DNA from: Nipponacmea schrenckii
Taxonomy: Eukaryota > Mollusca > Gastropoda > Lottiidae
NCBI GenBank assembly: GCA_030562195.1
Contig: JAUJPP010000005.1
Location: forward strand, 37,745,106 to 37,809,105
Direction: 5' to 3'
Length of the DNA: 64,000 nucleotides
Under the pieces are notes generated by a model, which was not told the origin of the DNA, searched no databases, and was given only the letters and a program-made list of their open reading frames with translations. Both the position numbers and the translations under genes were made by a program. Positions 25,023 to 39,000 of the stretch are shown one piece after another (position 1 is the first letter of the stretch; every line of letters starts with the position of its first letter).

Positions 25023-27226
25023 ACCAGCGTAAGTTTTCTCTCAGTATGATGAGAGTTCTAACATCTGGTCTGTATCACTTGGATTTGTTTATTTGACAGT
25101 TGTTTACTATTTGTTTATTGTAGTGTTCTAATTAAATGTAAACAAATTAACATGTTCATATACACCTCTGTATTTATTGGCGTAGTGTACTCTCCCCAGG
25201 TGAAACTATAAAAATACAGTGTGTTCATTGCCAGACAATGTGTTCATCTTAAATAAGTACTGTTGTGGGTTTCTCTTGCTAGGTAGGCCATGTTCACCTC
25301 TGTGAACACCTTATACCACATGGCAGGGATCAGAATTGTCAACATCATAAACTTGTCAACATTGATAATATTTGGTATAGTAATAGCTTTACTGCAGTTT
25401 CATTGACCAACTGAAATTCAGCACATGAGTATATCTTGAGATACATCATTCCTGAGGAATACAGTCTGTAATTCCTTATAATATTAATAATGCAGCATAG
25501 AGCTGATCTCTCATGTTTCAGAAAAAGCCACCACACACTCTCTGCATGTTGTGAAAGCAATTAATTGAACTTTTACATCAGTTTAACAAAGAACAAAAAT
25601 GAACATTTATAGCTCAAGTTGAACTTGTTGATCTGATAAAGGTGAAATATTTCTCCCCCAGGTAAAATACCAGCCCTATGTAGGCTAGATGTCAATATAA
25701 TTATTGATGGCCACTATAATAGGTCATATTTTGATGGTCAGTAGTTTAAACGGCAGAAAGATGTATGGATGTCAGATTATAGTTGCACAATTTGAAGTGA
25801 TGGAAGTTGAGACAAAGGTATCAATATTGGATATTTCTATGATAAGTGCCAGCTTGTTTTTCATTAAGATAGAGAAATATCTTGTTCAATTTTATCTTGT
25901 GGGTTACTTAGCCCAAAATTACTTTTAAGTTTTTATGTGTAACAATGTTCTTTCCACTACAAGAATTATTGTGTTGGTAGTAAAGCTAGTTAAACCACAA
26001 TAGGTATATGTTATTTTGTATAACCATACAATAGTGATAAGTGATTGCAGAATAAATCTGTTATTTTGAAAATTGTGAAGCTGAAGAATCAATCAATTTG
26101 TTTGATAAAAAAATCTAAAAAGTATCTTTTATAATGTGAACATTTGACTTTTTGGTATTCATCTGCTACCAATTTTTTTTTTCCATGTTATCTACTTTGT
26201 ACAATCTATATAGTAGGCAAAGCTAGTAGCAACATTCATTATGTTCTAGAGTGAATTTATTAGTATAAAAGTGTAATTATATTTGTTTGCCTGTAGGGTT
26301 GAAATATTGACAGGCTAATAAATATAAATGTTGAAGTGAATAATTGCCTTGTTTTGCTTCACTAAGTTTTTAGGTGAAAATTATTTTCAACTGGCCTATA
26401 TTTTCATTTTACCAGTAATTCAAATGTTAAAAAAAGTGAAAGTATAAGTATACATTGATTTGCTTTTTGTGTTAGGAATGAACATTGGCACCATGAGAGA
26501 TTAAACCTGAAAACTAAGGGTGTGTTGAATTGGGTTTTTCTTAGATTATTTCGTATCAAAGTCATTGACAATTTCCATTTAATCTGTCTTTTAGTTGAAC
26601 CATTGAATTTGAAGTTACTATTTACAAACCTCAGTTATTCATGGTTTAGGTTCTCAAATTGCTAATTTCATTGCTCTTACTGAACCTCAAAGGAAATGAA
26701 TTAATTTCAAATGTTTGTAGATTTTCAAGGTAAAAAACAGGAAGCCTGTTCTAATTAGAATCAGAAAGTTTGGATTTTAACCAAATATTGTAGGTGTTGA
26801 AGCAGAACAGGTGGTACATATCTGCAGAGTTTTCTCAAGTTTGAAGGTTTTTGTCTCAGCAGTATGGAAAAATGACTAAGGTTGCCATAATGCTTAATCT
26901 TATTGATCTTAAATCTTAAAGGAATATTTTTCCAGGATTTAGCTATAATAATCTAAATGATGAGTATCAACATTTTATTGCTAGGGTTACTTGGAGTAGC
27001 ATTTGTTATACCCAGGAGTTGTGGTGTATCACAATTGGTGGTACCTAAACAAAAGAATAAGATGGAATGTATCTGTATGTGCACCTATTTATAAGTTAAA
27101 ATTGTTTAAGCTCTCTTGAAAAAAAGGTAAAGAAGTTTAACAACAGCTGCATTATATCATCACCACGGTAACTAACAGACGTGAATCTATCTAACTTTCC
27201 ACTAATCCTTCATTTTACTTTTTCAG
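25023..27226. other. Non-coding stretch upstream of the 28-kb gene
   Basis: AT-rich, no coding exon recognised. It probably holds intron or promoter sequence of the gene that begins near 27.2 kb, but no transcription start can be placed. Confidence 0.4.
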
Positions 27227-27606
27227 GTGGAGGCTTAACTCTTGGAATGCTGGGACTTTAGCGTTCAAACAAGTTCACAGACTTAAAACATACAGAAGAC
27301 ATGTGCTTGTTTAAAAAAGTCTTAGTTACCACGGAAACCTACATGCCGGATCAAAAGTGTGAAAATTTGTAACTAAGGAGATCTTCAGTGAGTTGCTTCA
27401 TCAAAAGATTTACAACAATTCGAAACGAAATACTTTTTACGTGAAGAATTTCTTCAAAGAAAGTGAAATTTTGATCAACAATTGTTTAACCACGGAGTTC
27501 AAGTGAGAAACAAATTTGTAAAGTGATTGTTCATTGGTTAGAAGTGTCAACAATACAAGTATCTGATTGGAGAAAGTTTAAAACTAATATTTGTGTTTTC
27601 TGAAAG
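27227..27606 (+). other. Probable non-coding 5' exon of the 28.1-kb gene
   Basis: A pyrimidine-rich acceptor (ACTTTTTCAG) ends at 27226 and a donor-like AAG/GTAAAT begins at 27607. The sequence between has no long open frame in the sense of the downstream gene. The next acceptor (TTTTTCATAACAG) ends at 28110, just 26 bases before the ATG. The simplest reading is a 5' UTR exon and a 504-base intron. Inference from splice consensus only. Confidence 0.45.
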
Positions 27607-28136
27607 GTAAATAATCGTAACTATCTGTGGTGAATTGAGAAGTTGTGAGTATTTGCCTGTTATCGCAAGAAAATTGAATCTTAAACTGTTGGTTCATCCG
27701 GTGAAACAGTAGAATACTAAATACTTGTTTTTAAAAAGATATATGTGTGAAAAAGAGGATAATTCTGACAGAAATTGTTGTGTTTTGGATATATTTCCTA
27801 TAATACTTGGAGTTTTACAACTTTTTATCAAATCTCTCTTAAAATTTCTCTTTTGATTGGATTTATTTAGTGACACTTTTTACATCTGTGATTTATTTTA
27901 AACTGTTACTGGATAAAATCTATTTGTTAATCTAACCATTAGTGGATTTTTTTATTGTGAATTTTGTGTTTGAAAATTCGTTTAAATTAAGAAGTGCTCA
28001 ATTCACAAAAGTAAACCAATTGAAGTGCAGTGAAATATTTTAAGAATAAATATATCAATGATACAAATGGAATAATACGAAATGTGCCTATTTAAGCTTT
28101 TTCATAACAGGAGAGTTATATCAAAGGGAAGTAACT

Positions 28137-29870
28137 ATGATGACTCAAAACTCCCCAGAGCCACATCCTCTTACACGATTGAATGTTACTCAGCATGATA
28201 AGATTTGGGAAAGAGAACAACCGCATAATTTTTTTGGATTCAATACTAACGACATTGCCTTCTCTCCTCCATTGAAACATATAACTCCAGATACTGCAAA
28301 GGAATTGTGGGAAAATTTTGATCCATTGGACGTATTAGATTCTGGAAGTGAGTCTTCATGTGATACAATGATTATGATGAACACGGAGGAAGAAAAGCGA
28401 AATGAACTCAGCATTCAACGCAGCAACCAATCATATGAACAACGCAAACAAATTGAACGTAATTACAAGTACAGCCCTCATATATTGCCCACTTTAGAAG
28501 AAGACGATACAGCAATTGACGAGGGCTACGGAACAGACAATCGCACTAACACATCAGCCTCATTTTCATCTCCACTGTCTTCCAGTTTATCATCTCTTTC
28601 AACTTCAGAAAGTACATCCAGTAACGGCAGCCTGCCACGTCAACAAACTACTCAAATGTCAAAGACACCACAAATTACCTCAAATGGGCGTGTGACTGTC
28701 AATAGTCGTCCCATCATGCCAGTCAGAAAAGTCACGCAAAATGTTGACCGTCAAGAGAACTCTCAATCATTAGAAGAGCGACTTCGAGCTCTCACTACCA
28801 TTGAGGAGGAAGACTCTAATCCATCCGATCAGGAAAAACCCAGCAGACCTCAAAACTTTCGTGGAAGTTTTCAAAAGCGTGATTTTCATAGATCAGGGGG
28901 TCAAAGTGCTAATAGAAGTGGTCCAATACAATACAATGGTACAGTTTCACAAAAGGACAAAGAGGGTGTTTTTCGAGCTGTGCCAGTACATGTAGGTCAA
29001 GGTCAGGATCAGAAATTCCCAAATGAATATCATGGAAGTTCTGACAATATGCCTACTTCGCCTACTTCTCGTCAGGAATGGATAAATCGTGTGGAGAAAA
29101 TGGGCTACGTGCCACACTCAGACGTTAAATATTATGACACTCTGTGGAATGATAAAAATATACAAATGGGCATGTCGGAAAAATGTAACGACACCAAACG
29201 CATTCCTGTGCTAAAGGATGATGTAGAAAGTGACTTGATAATGAAGCCTAAACAAAGTCACATGGTTTCTATGCCAGACTTACGTTTCGATAGGCAGCAC
29301 CATCAACCAGTGATTTACACTAATGACACTCCTGTGAAAATGCGTCAGAAAACTCCATCGAGACGTGATCGTTATTCCTGGGATTGTAATAATACTTCTT
29401 CTCATCCAGAATTGACCAATCAAATTGCGAACATGGAATCATGTGACTCTCCTCGGTTACAGGACCAATTAAGAGCTATGTCCGAACTGTCACTTGGTAT
29501 CAAAAAACCATTATATGCATCTTCTGCAGACATTTATAAACTCTTTCAAGGCCAAGGTTCAAATCAATACGGGTTACCTCAAGGCCGAAATTCTTCACAT
29601 CGCCATAGTTTCCATGCTGTGCCATCCTCACAAACTTGGATGCAGACAATACCTCAGTCGACAGAGGAAGTGAAAATGCGTCTGCGCTCTGGTTCTGGAT
29701 CTTCAAAAGGACCACCTCAAAAACCAATGCGTGTAAATTATGACCAATCTTATGGGCCTAATAGTTCTGTGCGTGATATGCCATCTTTTGTTCCTGATGG
29801 AAGAAACGGTATGAAGTCTTCATATCCATTGCCGGCCAAAAAAGACAGCAAACTTTCAACTTTGGTTTAA
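28137..29870 (+). CDS. Uncharacterised 577-residue disordered protein with a PDZ-ligand-like tail
   Basis: This is a single uninterrupted coding exon, by far the longest open frame in the window, starting ATGATG at 28137 and ending in TAA. The protein is rich in S, T, N, Q and P and looks largely disordered. Segments that look ordered or conserved: residues ~56-64 (ELWENFDPL), an acidic stretch ~118-130 (LEEDDTAIDEGYGTD), a serine-rich tract ~141-163, a predicted short helix ~213-224 (LEERLRALTTIEEE), ~312-333 (RQEWINRVEKMGYVPHSDV), a basic RRDRYSW phospho-site-like motif ~413, and LQDQLRAMSELSLG ~443-456. It ends in -STLV, which fits a class I PDZ-binding motif (S/T-X-V), suggesting a scaffold-bound cytoplasmic protein. 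I do not recognise the family; no catalytic or membrane domain is visible. An acceptor 26 bases upstream of the ATG implies a spliced 5' UTR. Expression is inferred, not shown. Confidence 0.85.
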   Translation: MMTQNSPEPHPLTRLNVTQHDKIWEREQPHNFFGFNTNDIAFSPPLKHITPDTAKELWENFDPLDVLDSGSESSCDTMIMMNTEEEKRNELSIQRSNQSYEQRKQIERNYKYSPHILPTLEEDDTAIDEGYGTDNRTNTSASFSSPLSSSLSSLSTSESTSSNGSLPRQQTTQMSKTPQITSNGRVTVNSRPIMPVRKVTQNVDRQENSQSLEERLRALTTIEEEDSNPSDQEKPSRPQNFRGSFQKRDFHRSGGQSANRSGPIQYNGTVSQKDKEGVFRAVPVHVGQGQDQKFPNEYHGSSDNMPTSPTSRQEWINRVEKMGYVPHSDVKYYDTLWNDKNIQMGMSEKCNDTKRIPVLKDDVESDLIMKPKQSHMVSMPDLRFDRQHHQPVIYTNDTPVKMRQKTPSRRDRYSWDCNNTSSHPELTNQIANMESCDSPRLQDQLRAMSELSLGIKKPLYASSADIYKLFQGQGSNQYGLPQGRNSSHRHSFHAVPSSQTWMQTIPQSTEEVKMRLRSGSGSSKGPPQKPMRVNYDQSYGPNSSVRDMPSFVPDGRNGMKSSYPLPAKKDSKLSTLV

Positions 29871-30303
29871 AATGCTTAGTACTAGACTGGGCAACTCAAT
29901 GAGATCATATGATCATATATCCAAGGAAATAATTGTGGGGTTTGTCAATTGTCAAAACATTAAAGAGAAGTTCATTACTATATCGCGTTTGGCCTTGACC
30001 ATGATGTTATGACCACGTCATGAAATTGGGTTTGTTTTTTGAAAGGGAAGAACTAACTAATATTATTTGTACTTATGGTCAACAGGCAGCAAACAACAAT
30101 GTAATAAGCAAGAATGATTCAAGGGAAATAACTCTTGTTTTTGTTTCAGCTTGCAGACTAAAATTAATGAATTGTGCTGGAAATTAATTTATTCTCCGTC
30201 TGATTCTCATCACCATATCATTAGAATATTTTGTGTTAATTTCCTATTTATTAAGACTATTAAATATAGTGTTTATTCATCCTCTTATTTGTATCTTAAT
30301 AAA
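29871..30303 (+). other. Probable 3' UTR with a candidate poly(A) signal
   Basis: After the stop at 29868-29870 there is no further coding exon on the plus strand. AATAAA at 30298-30303 is the first good polyadenylation signal I noticed, giving a 3' UTR of about 430 bases. Alternative sites further down cannot be excluded. Confidence 0.4.
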
Positions 30304-30424
30304 GAATTGGTAGCCACAGCCATATTGGAATGTAGTATACACAATGGGGACTAAGTGATTCTGTATTCCCACAATTTGGTTACATGTGACTTCACTGTCC
30401 TATCATTTCACCTTACAAATTAAC

Positions 30425-30735
30425 CCTTACTTAAAGGAATACTGCATCTTATGATAAACATAAAATTTAATAATAATAGTATATAATTATCAGTAGATAT
30501 ACCTGCTGCCATATATAACATAACATAATTCTATATAATCCTATAAAATCCAAAGAACTTAGTAGTTAAGCATAAAAATGCAATTAATTATTATATAAAT
30601 AATAGACTGATTATTATTTTCCAATATTTACTTAGTTTTGTGAGTTTTCCATATTTTACAGGAAATTCTATCGCCAGATAAGTTCACTTTCATTTACTAT
30701 TTCTTGAGAAGTTAAATTTTATGTTCATTCTAAGA
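30425..30735 (+). mobile_element. Diverged MITE-like element (family A)
   Basis: It begins TTAAAGGAATACTGCATCTT and contains the family A phrases CAGTAGATATACCTGCTGCCAT and GTTTTCCATATTTTACAGG, ending with ATTTTATGTTCATTC + TAAGATGCAG. The right TIR is not recognisable. Same orientation as the 43.2-kb copy and opposite to the 612-924 copy. Confidence 0.6.
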
Positions 30736-33045
30736 TGCAGAGAGCAGATTTTATAGAGTGCAACAAAAATTAAATTGTGACATTCTATATATGATACTAG
30801 ACAACCTTTAAATAAACATAATTTATTGTGTTATAACATGATTTAAATATGGAATAGAAACATGATGGAATGATTCCATTAACAAGTTAATAATGACAGA
30901 CAGACAGCAAAATGACCACATCCCATTAAACACTTTCTCACTGCATGTTATAACAATTTTGATTCATAGATAATTGAGATTAACATTGGATTGAAGCTAA
31001 CACTGTCACTTAGATCATTGAAAATAACTCTAAAACTTGAATAATTCAAGCATTTCTCATGCTATTAAACTATATTGTACCAGACTAAAAGAGATATCAA
31101 ATGGCTGAATAATAAGCTATTACTATGCAGTTATTAATGACCCTTAAATGACTCATGAGGATACATTCTGTTCAAGATAAGGGTTGAGAGATTGAAATTC
31201 TGTGATATACCATATTGCAGCTTAATTCCTTTTAACTTAATTGACTGTAATATCAGATAACAACAAATGCTGAAATATACGACCATAAACAAATAAGGAG
31301 AAATAGTTGCCTTATTGTTCACTGATGTCTTGTAATAAAACTGTACAATAATATACTAAATACAATTGATGATATAATCTTCTCAAATGATAATAGATAT
31401 ACATAACATATCACAAGTGATGACTGATAATGTCTAATAAAGATACATGACAATATACAATAACAATAATGAGCATAAATTCATATGCCAGAAGGGCACC
31501 AGCAATTTATGCTCTTATATACCCACTTCTCTAGGGGAAAAAAACAAGTTTCAAACCTGCACTAGTTGTGGGTATAGATTTTACAAAACAATAAGCAAAA
31601 ACTTCTCATAGAGACAATTATTAAATATACAATAAAAATAATGAGCAAAAGTGATTTCTGAAGTTATAAAAATAAATTGATATGTCTATAATGGAATATT
31701 TATCAATATTGAATGTACAATAATATAAAAATAGTAACATTATTTTATTAAATTTATAATTATTATGCACCAAAAATCACAATATAATACTTTCATCTAA
31801 CTAATACATGTACAGTTTAATGGCTTGGTCCACTGCAGAATATCTAGATGATCTGAAAAGCACTGATACAAATTCTTGACAATTTTTATCTCTCGTATTT
31901 GAAAGATACTATATATAGTAGCGACCAGAGGCGTAGTTTGACCGTTCTGACTGCGGGACGTAACGTCTCAATTTTACAACAACCATTTTGAAAGTACATG
32001 TAGATGAAAATTTTACCGATAACAGCATAAACAACACATGTTTAACCAATCACTTCGACAGCTCTACCGCTTCTACTGACCAATTCAGCATGTTCACTCC
32101 CCCATACGCTTCACCCCTAGGGACCTTCTGATGACACTGAATAGACATGTTCTGCGACAACAGTTGAACAAAACCACAAAAACATTACAACCTATTCATA
32201 TATTAAATAAAAGATAACCAAAACAAAAAACCTTGTTAAACTTTGAGCAACATGACATACTGTGTATATTAATTTTTATGACAAATTAAAACCAATTTGA
32301 CACATAATCATGTCAGAATAAAATAATCAGAAAGCAATCTAATTAAAATATAGTCCATGATCTGTAAACATGCCATACATCCTGAGTTCTAGGTCATTCA
32401 ATATCCAACCAATCTAAACTCTGTTCAATAAAAGCTATTTGAAGCATAAATATAACAGTATTACTAATTATTAAGCAATTACAATGACACAAAACCAAGC
32501 ACAATTCAATGACAGATGTCACGGATCATTGATAGTAGGTTTTAATCAGATTCAAGAAAAATTGGAATGTTCAATAATAAACAGTAATAGCTAAAACTAT
32601 GTTTCAATTTTAAGTAGGAATGTTAAGTTGAGGTATTTGGCCCAATATGACAAGCTTGGACACAAACATCAGATATCTACATATAACAAATAAAATTTAA
32701 AATCATAATATTCACCATGCAATATATCTTGTAATAATTCCTATAAAGACTATTGATATTAAATTTTGACAATACAGACTAAAAAAATACCTCTATTCCA
32801 TTTTCACTATATTTATATATATAAGGCTAGAATTAAGAACTGTTATCAAGCTATAACACAATTAAGTTAATCTATGTTTTTGTCAATGCAATGATATTTA
32901 CACCATGTATGAAGGAGTTATTTAAACAAGTAAAATAGTTGATAAAATGTAAAATAATAGCTGTCCCAAAATCTATGTGAGCACCTTGTTTATGGCAAGT
33001 GTTCTGTGAATTTTCTAAAATAGTACCGTAAGTGGTTAACCCAAC
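30736..33045. other. AT-rich stretch between two converging genes
   Basis: It lies between the plus-strand gene ending near 30.3 kb and the minus-strand espin stop at 33046, so it probably contains the espin 3' UTR. I could not place a poly(A) site. A locally GC-richer patch at about 31920-32130 is unexplained. No coding exon seen. Confidence 0.4.
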
Positions 33046-36000
33046 CTACACATATCCATTTTTCTTTTTATACATTTCAATTTGCCAGGGTTTAAGGGGG
33101 TTTCCCTCACTATCAAACTGTGGAATGTTTTTATAATTTTGGGGTTTCTGTTTTGCTGCCAACTCTTCTTCTTTAGCTCTGTAACAGAAATAATACAAAA
33201 ATAAATTTCAACATCCTTTGCACAGGAGAGAAGTATAAAGCAAGGCAACAACTTACAATAAGAATCTGTTTTCTTAATCAAACATTACCCTTATTATTTC
33301 TTCTTGAAAGTTTTAATTTACACCTGGATTCTTTATTCAATTCACAAACCTGATGATAATATCATTGCTAATGAAACCTATATGAAACACACAAAGCACA
33401 TGCATTTCTCACCTTTTCTCCTGCTCACGCTTTTCTATCATTGCTCGTTTCCAATCTGGTACATTGGCAAACCGAGCTTCTCGCTCGCTGACCTAGATAT
33501 ATAGTGATTGTAAGCATTAGGAAAGAAGCTTAATAAATAATAGCAGATAGCATGAATATAAGGCTGTTGTTATTGGGTGATATATACCAGTTGTTTTTGG
33601 TGGTATATTATACCAATTGTTTTTGGTGGAATAAACCATATATTTTGGGTGATATATACCAGTGTTTCTGGGTGGTATATACCAGTTGTTTTTGGCAGTA
33701 TAACCCATATGTTTTGAGTGGTATATACCAGTTGTTATTGGTGGTATAAAGCATTTGTTTTGGGTAGTATATATCACTTTCTTTGCACGGTATATACCAT
33801 TTGTTTTGGGGGTGGTAAATACCATTGGTTTGGGGTGGTATACTAAAGCAAACTTTTCGACTTTTTGATTATAATTATGGAGATAAAGGTTTTCTGAAAA
33901 TATTTGCTTTAGACTATATCCCATTATAACAACAACCCTAATAATGTTGATTATATAAATTAAAGCAAATAACATGCTGACTACCTAGATAGCAATTAGT
34001 TATATATTCCTTGGCCAGAACCACACTAACGTACAGTTAACGTAAAGTTTTAGCACAGTGTTGATTCATTACATGAGGTCATTGGCTTGCTTATATGGAA
34101 TAAGCGGAGTCTATGGGTTCGATCTTCACTTATTTTTGAGTTGACCCAGCTGTGCATAGATTATCTTTATAAGATCAATGCCAACAGATGGTAGGAAGAA
34201 TCCTTAATTGTAAACCAAAGTTGTTAATAGATCACTGAGAAGCCATGATGGTTTCAATAAGACCATATGTTTGTAAATTTGGTCCTTGACTTTTGAAAAG
34301 AAAATGCCTACATGTAAATTGTCTGACAACAGAATCTGGCAGTCAACATGTTAATAATATTGGATAAAAAGCCTTGTAATTTCTTTAGTATAAAAGTCTA
34401 CTGGTCAGAATACAATTAATATCTATTATTTCAAACTAATATATCATATTTTATGTTAAAGTAATTCTTTTAAAATGATTACATGTAAAGAACATTATTT
34501 CAAGAGATAAAATAGCAGTGTAGTCTGGCTTAATGACTTAAGAGTTACAAGGAAAGAGCTTGTTGTTCAGAAATTAAAATAGAAATATGTGTTGGTTAGA
34601 CAATAGGAAAGCAATATCAGTTGGCATGTTTAATTTCCACTTTTATAATTGATTTGAATATGGTAGGTCAAAAACTCACAAAATATCAATCTCCTTTTTG
34701 GAATTTCTTTAAAGCAAAGATAATCTCTTACATTAAAGAATGGATCAAACTAATTCCAACTGATATAAAGCTATAGAACAAGGCTTGATATAAGGCTTAA
34801 GGATTAAAAATATTTAAAAAATCAAAAACCCACCTTCTTATTTTCTTCATCCTCTTCCATTGTTTTCTGGGCTAAATTTTTAGCCAAAACTTGCCTTCTC
34901 CAGTCTGGGATGGGAACACCGGAATCATCTTTCTCAGGAATTTGATTCAAAAAATTCTTTGGATCATATTCTCCCTTTAAGGACTTCTGAAAATAAAAGA
35001 AGAGCTAATGTCTACAGTTTTAATACAAACAAAGAAAGAAAATCTTGATTTATTGGTGATAATTTCACATTAACAAATTCACCAAAGTTAAATCTGCAAC
35101 ATGACTTGCTGTAGATATTAACATTTGTGACAACACCAGATACCAATTCCTGTGAGCTTTTAAACTTAAGACTCGGAGCCCCTCTCCATAAAAATTCTTA
35201 TGATAAGAATTTGTCATAGGTGTAGAATTTTATATTGAAGAATATTATTTAAGACAAATTTTATCATAAGATGTTTTGTAGAATGGGACCCTGTGCAGAG
35301 AGACTAATAATAGTACCGTACTTTGGTAAACTTACTCTATTATTGTTCTTTGTAGAGTTATTTGCCTTGTGAGCATCACTTCCAAATGAAAATACACAAT
35401 TTACCCCACCACCTGGTGTTGGGCCTTTTGATTTTTTTAACGAAGAGCTGCCACCTGAACGCAATATTTCTGTAGCAATATCAGGACGGCCGCTAGTGGA
35501 TGATTGAGGGAACGACATTACAGGTGGTGATCTAACACTGTTTGATTCAACTGGTTTTACTTCTGGTTTACTGAAACATTTCAATATAAAGCTATGGTTA
35601 AGTCAATCATTAATTCATTTTCATTTCATTTTACTCAATAATGAAGTGAATATGTATATTCTTTCAATATAGCTGTGAGAGTGAAATAAATTTCTTTAGA
35701 TGCAGAGTATAAAAATTAATAGTTACATGATTTCTAATACTAATTACAACATAAAACATCACCATGGAGTCAAATAAGAAAGATGTAGAGCGGTCAGAGC
35801 AATAAACATTATAAGTCACATTTCAAAAGTGCGTTGTGAAAATATTGGTGAAAATTATAATAAAGCAACAGAAACAGTTTACTTTGTAATCATTCATTAA
35901 CAAAAAAAAAATTCAAAAAGGAGTGAATTGTTGAATTAAAAATGCTTGGTGAATGAGAGGAAATTTGTATTAACCAAATAAATGAAAAGAAAATGAAGGT

Positions 36001-39000
36001 ACCTTATTTCAGGTTCAGTATTAGTTTCAGATGAAGGTTCGTTAAAAACAGGCTGTGGTGGGGGTGGGGGAGGGGGGTAATCAGCTACCTGTTTGACAGG
36101 TGAAGAATGTGTTGACTGAGGAGGAGAAGGGGGTGGAGGTAAGGGAGGTGACTCTCTTTCTTCAGGTTCATTATCTCCCTTGATAGAAATTCTGGCTATA
36201 TTAGAGTCAAGAATCTCAGAGTCTGTGGCAGCACCATTGGTCACATGATCATAATCATTTCCAGCATGGCTGATTGTTACGTCTTTATTTCGTATTTGTA
36301 TGACTGATTTATTCAATCCTTGTTCATCTACACCATTTTCAACAATATCATCAGATCCTTCCATTTTGTCTAAAATTGTCACAATTTCTCCACTTTCCTT
36401 ACAACTCTCTGAACTAAATGTTCGTGAATTTTTATAGAAGTCTCTTTTCTCGATTCCTGAATTATTATTTGAATCTGTGGTGGTATATTGTGACACTGGC
36501 CTCCACTCTGATTTTATAGCTTCAGGAAAACTATATCTATTGTTAGTGAATGATTGGTTAAGAGGTGCCGAATCCACAAGGACTGGGTAAACCACAGGAT
36601 TTGTGAGGTGATTTTTAGGATTAGAAAGTTTAGGTTGTGTTGTGTTTAACACTAACGAGTTTCGTATTTTGTTATTTTCTTTTTCTCCAGTTTCAGTATG
36701 AACTTCTGCTAGCACTAAAAATATACATATAAACATTTTATTTCTGAATAAATTAAGTTATATTCTCCTGTATGTACTATATTAGTCATGTTAGACATCC
36801 TTTGAGAAATTCTGACTAGTGATATGAAGATCTTCAAGTTTAGATAACTACTCCTACTAGTGGACTAGATTGTTCCCTCGGTACACCCAATACTTATCAA
36901 CTATCAAGTTGACCAAAGACCAAAAACTATCAAGTCAAAGACAAAAAACTTGATTCAGCTTAAGCTCTTTTTCTTTAACAAAGGAACTCGGAATTTATGG
37001 ACACAAACTGCTTTCAAGAATAGAATCTTGTTCCACAATAGTACCTTTATGACTTTTTCCTGATGGTTGAGGATCAGAATGTCCAAAATCAGAGTTTGAA
37101 GATACAGCTGAAATATAACAAAAAATCTTTTGAGCTCAGGTACACCAACTTGGGTATATTTTAAAATTGAGAAACCTTTCATGGTTGGATGAAAGTGTAA
37201 GGATGTATATTATTTTCAATCCACATAAAATCATGTGTTGCTTACTGCCTAAATCAAAACTTTGGATGACATAACAATGGAGTTTTACGTCCTACTCTTC
37301 TGGACTAATGAAGGCGGGCAACACCATGCAATAATATTGTCCCATCCAAGTGAATAAGACAAATTTAAGAGCATGCATGAGAAAATGTGAATGGAGGGAC
37401 AGGCATACTAGCATTTCGGTGGTTGAGAATTAAGTATACACACAAAGAGATGTGGGTTGGTATTAAAAATTAAACAGAACGACTCACTGGATAAAAGTGA
37501 CACTGGCCGAAATAATTCTGATCTTCTATGAGGTGGAATGGTATCAGTCTTTTTACTGGAAGTTTGTGATTTGGATTGAGCTACTACTTCTGACTTCTTC
37601 ACACAAGACTTTTCAACTATCTCCTTTTTGGTAGAGCTGGATTCCTGCAGACAGAAGTTGTTAAAATTTGGAGTTGTTTAAGATCTTTTGGATAATGTTT
37701 TACAAACAAAATGTAATTATATTTCACTAAAAGACGACCTCTATCGCAGTTGTCAAGCATAAAACACTCTGATGACAATAAATGTTTTAATGTATTAAGG
37801 CTGTTACTCTGTTTATTACTAAGAAAGGGTAATAACTCAAGAACTGTGTTTCCAAAAATTATAACATGCAAACTTTACCAAGACCTCAACATAAATGATC
37901 AAATTAAATTTAATTTAATTTAATCAGATGAAAACTATTGCAGTCACTATTCCATTTACAACCTAATTTCAATGCATTTTGACCAAGTCAAAGGCAATAG
38001 CACAAAAAGCATTCATCGAAACATGGTTATAATCAAAGATCCCATCAATATAAATGATCACAGATCACACCAAATTTCATTTAAATCAGATGAAAATTAT
38101 AGTCTCTATTACACTAAAAAATCAACCACGACAATATAAAAATCAACCACAAACAGAATATGGTTCGGTCTTAGTTGTAAAGAATTAACTTACCTGTATT
38201 GGAAGAGTTAACTCCCCTTTCAATATCGCCTGACACTCTGACTGTCCACACTTGATAGCTAAATCAAGAGCAGTTAACCCTTGGTTGTCCTCAAGATTCT
38301 TATCGCAGCCATTGTTTAATAACACTTGAACTGTCTGAAAATACACAAAATATTCCAAAAATATCAGATTACATGAACTCAAACCTGTTACCCTCCAGTC
38401 TCCAGTCTCATTCAAATTTGTTGATTTCATTGATTAACTTAACTAGATACAGTCCATGCAGTTATCACAGGTGAGCTGATAAAAACAAATCTAATATCAA
38501 ACATGACTTTACACTATAATAACAAGACATATGGCTGTAACCTTTATTTTTTAACACAAAGGAAGGATCATTTCAAATAGAAATATATACTCACATTAAA
38601 AAGTTATATAAAAATATACAAATAAACACTCTATATCTTGAATGGCAAAAGAAAGGTCATATTGATATTTACATATTCTGTGGTCAATAATTTCTTTTAA
38701 AGGTCTTCCCCCTTCCTTTTGTTACCTTTATGTCATTAAACAATGATCCTAATGTACTAACATATCAGTATTAGAAAATAAAGATATTATCATACTTCTT
38801 TTGCCTTTCAATGTCCATCTGTAAAAATGTACAACAATATGTCTGAGTTTAAGAAACTGTTGACTGACTGACCATTCACATACACCCTCAATTTTCTAAT
38901 GACAAGACAGTGTGATGATGTGACATATATACACCTCATTATAATATATTATACAAAACACATGTAATATTATCTACTGATGAAAATAGATGCAATGTCA

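Noticed and set aside
28190..28414. Minus-strand open frame opposite the 28.1-kb gene
   Set aside because: A shadow of the long plus-strand coding exon in another frame.
33517..33975. 152-codon minus-strand open frame
   Set aside because: It overlays the degenerate 30-bp array within an espin intron and is rich in Tyr, Ile and Thr as expected from that sequence.
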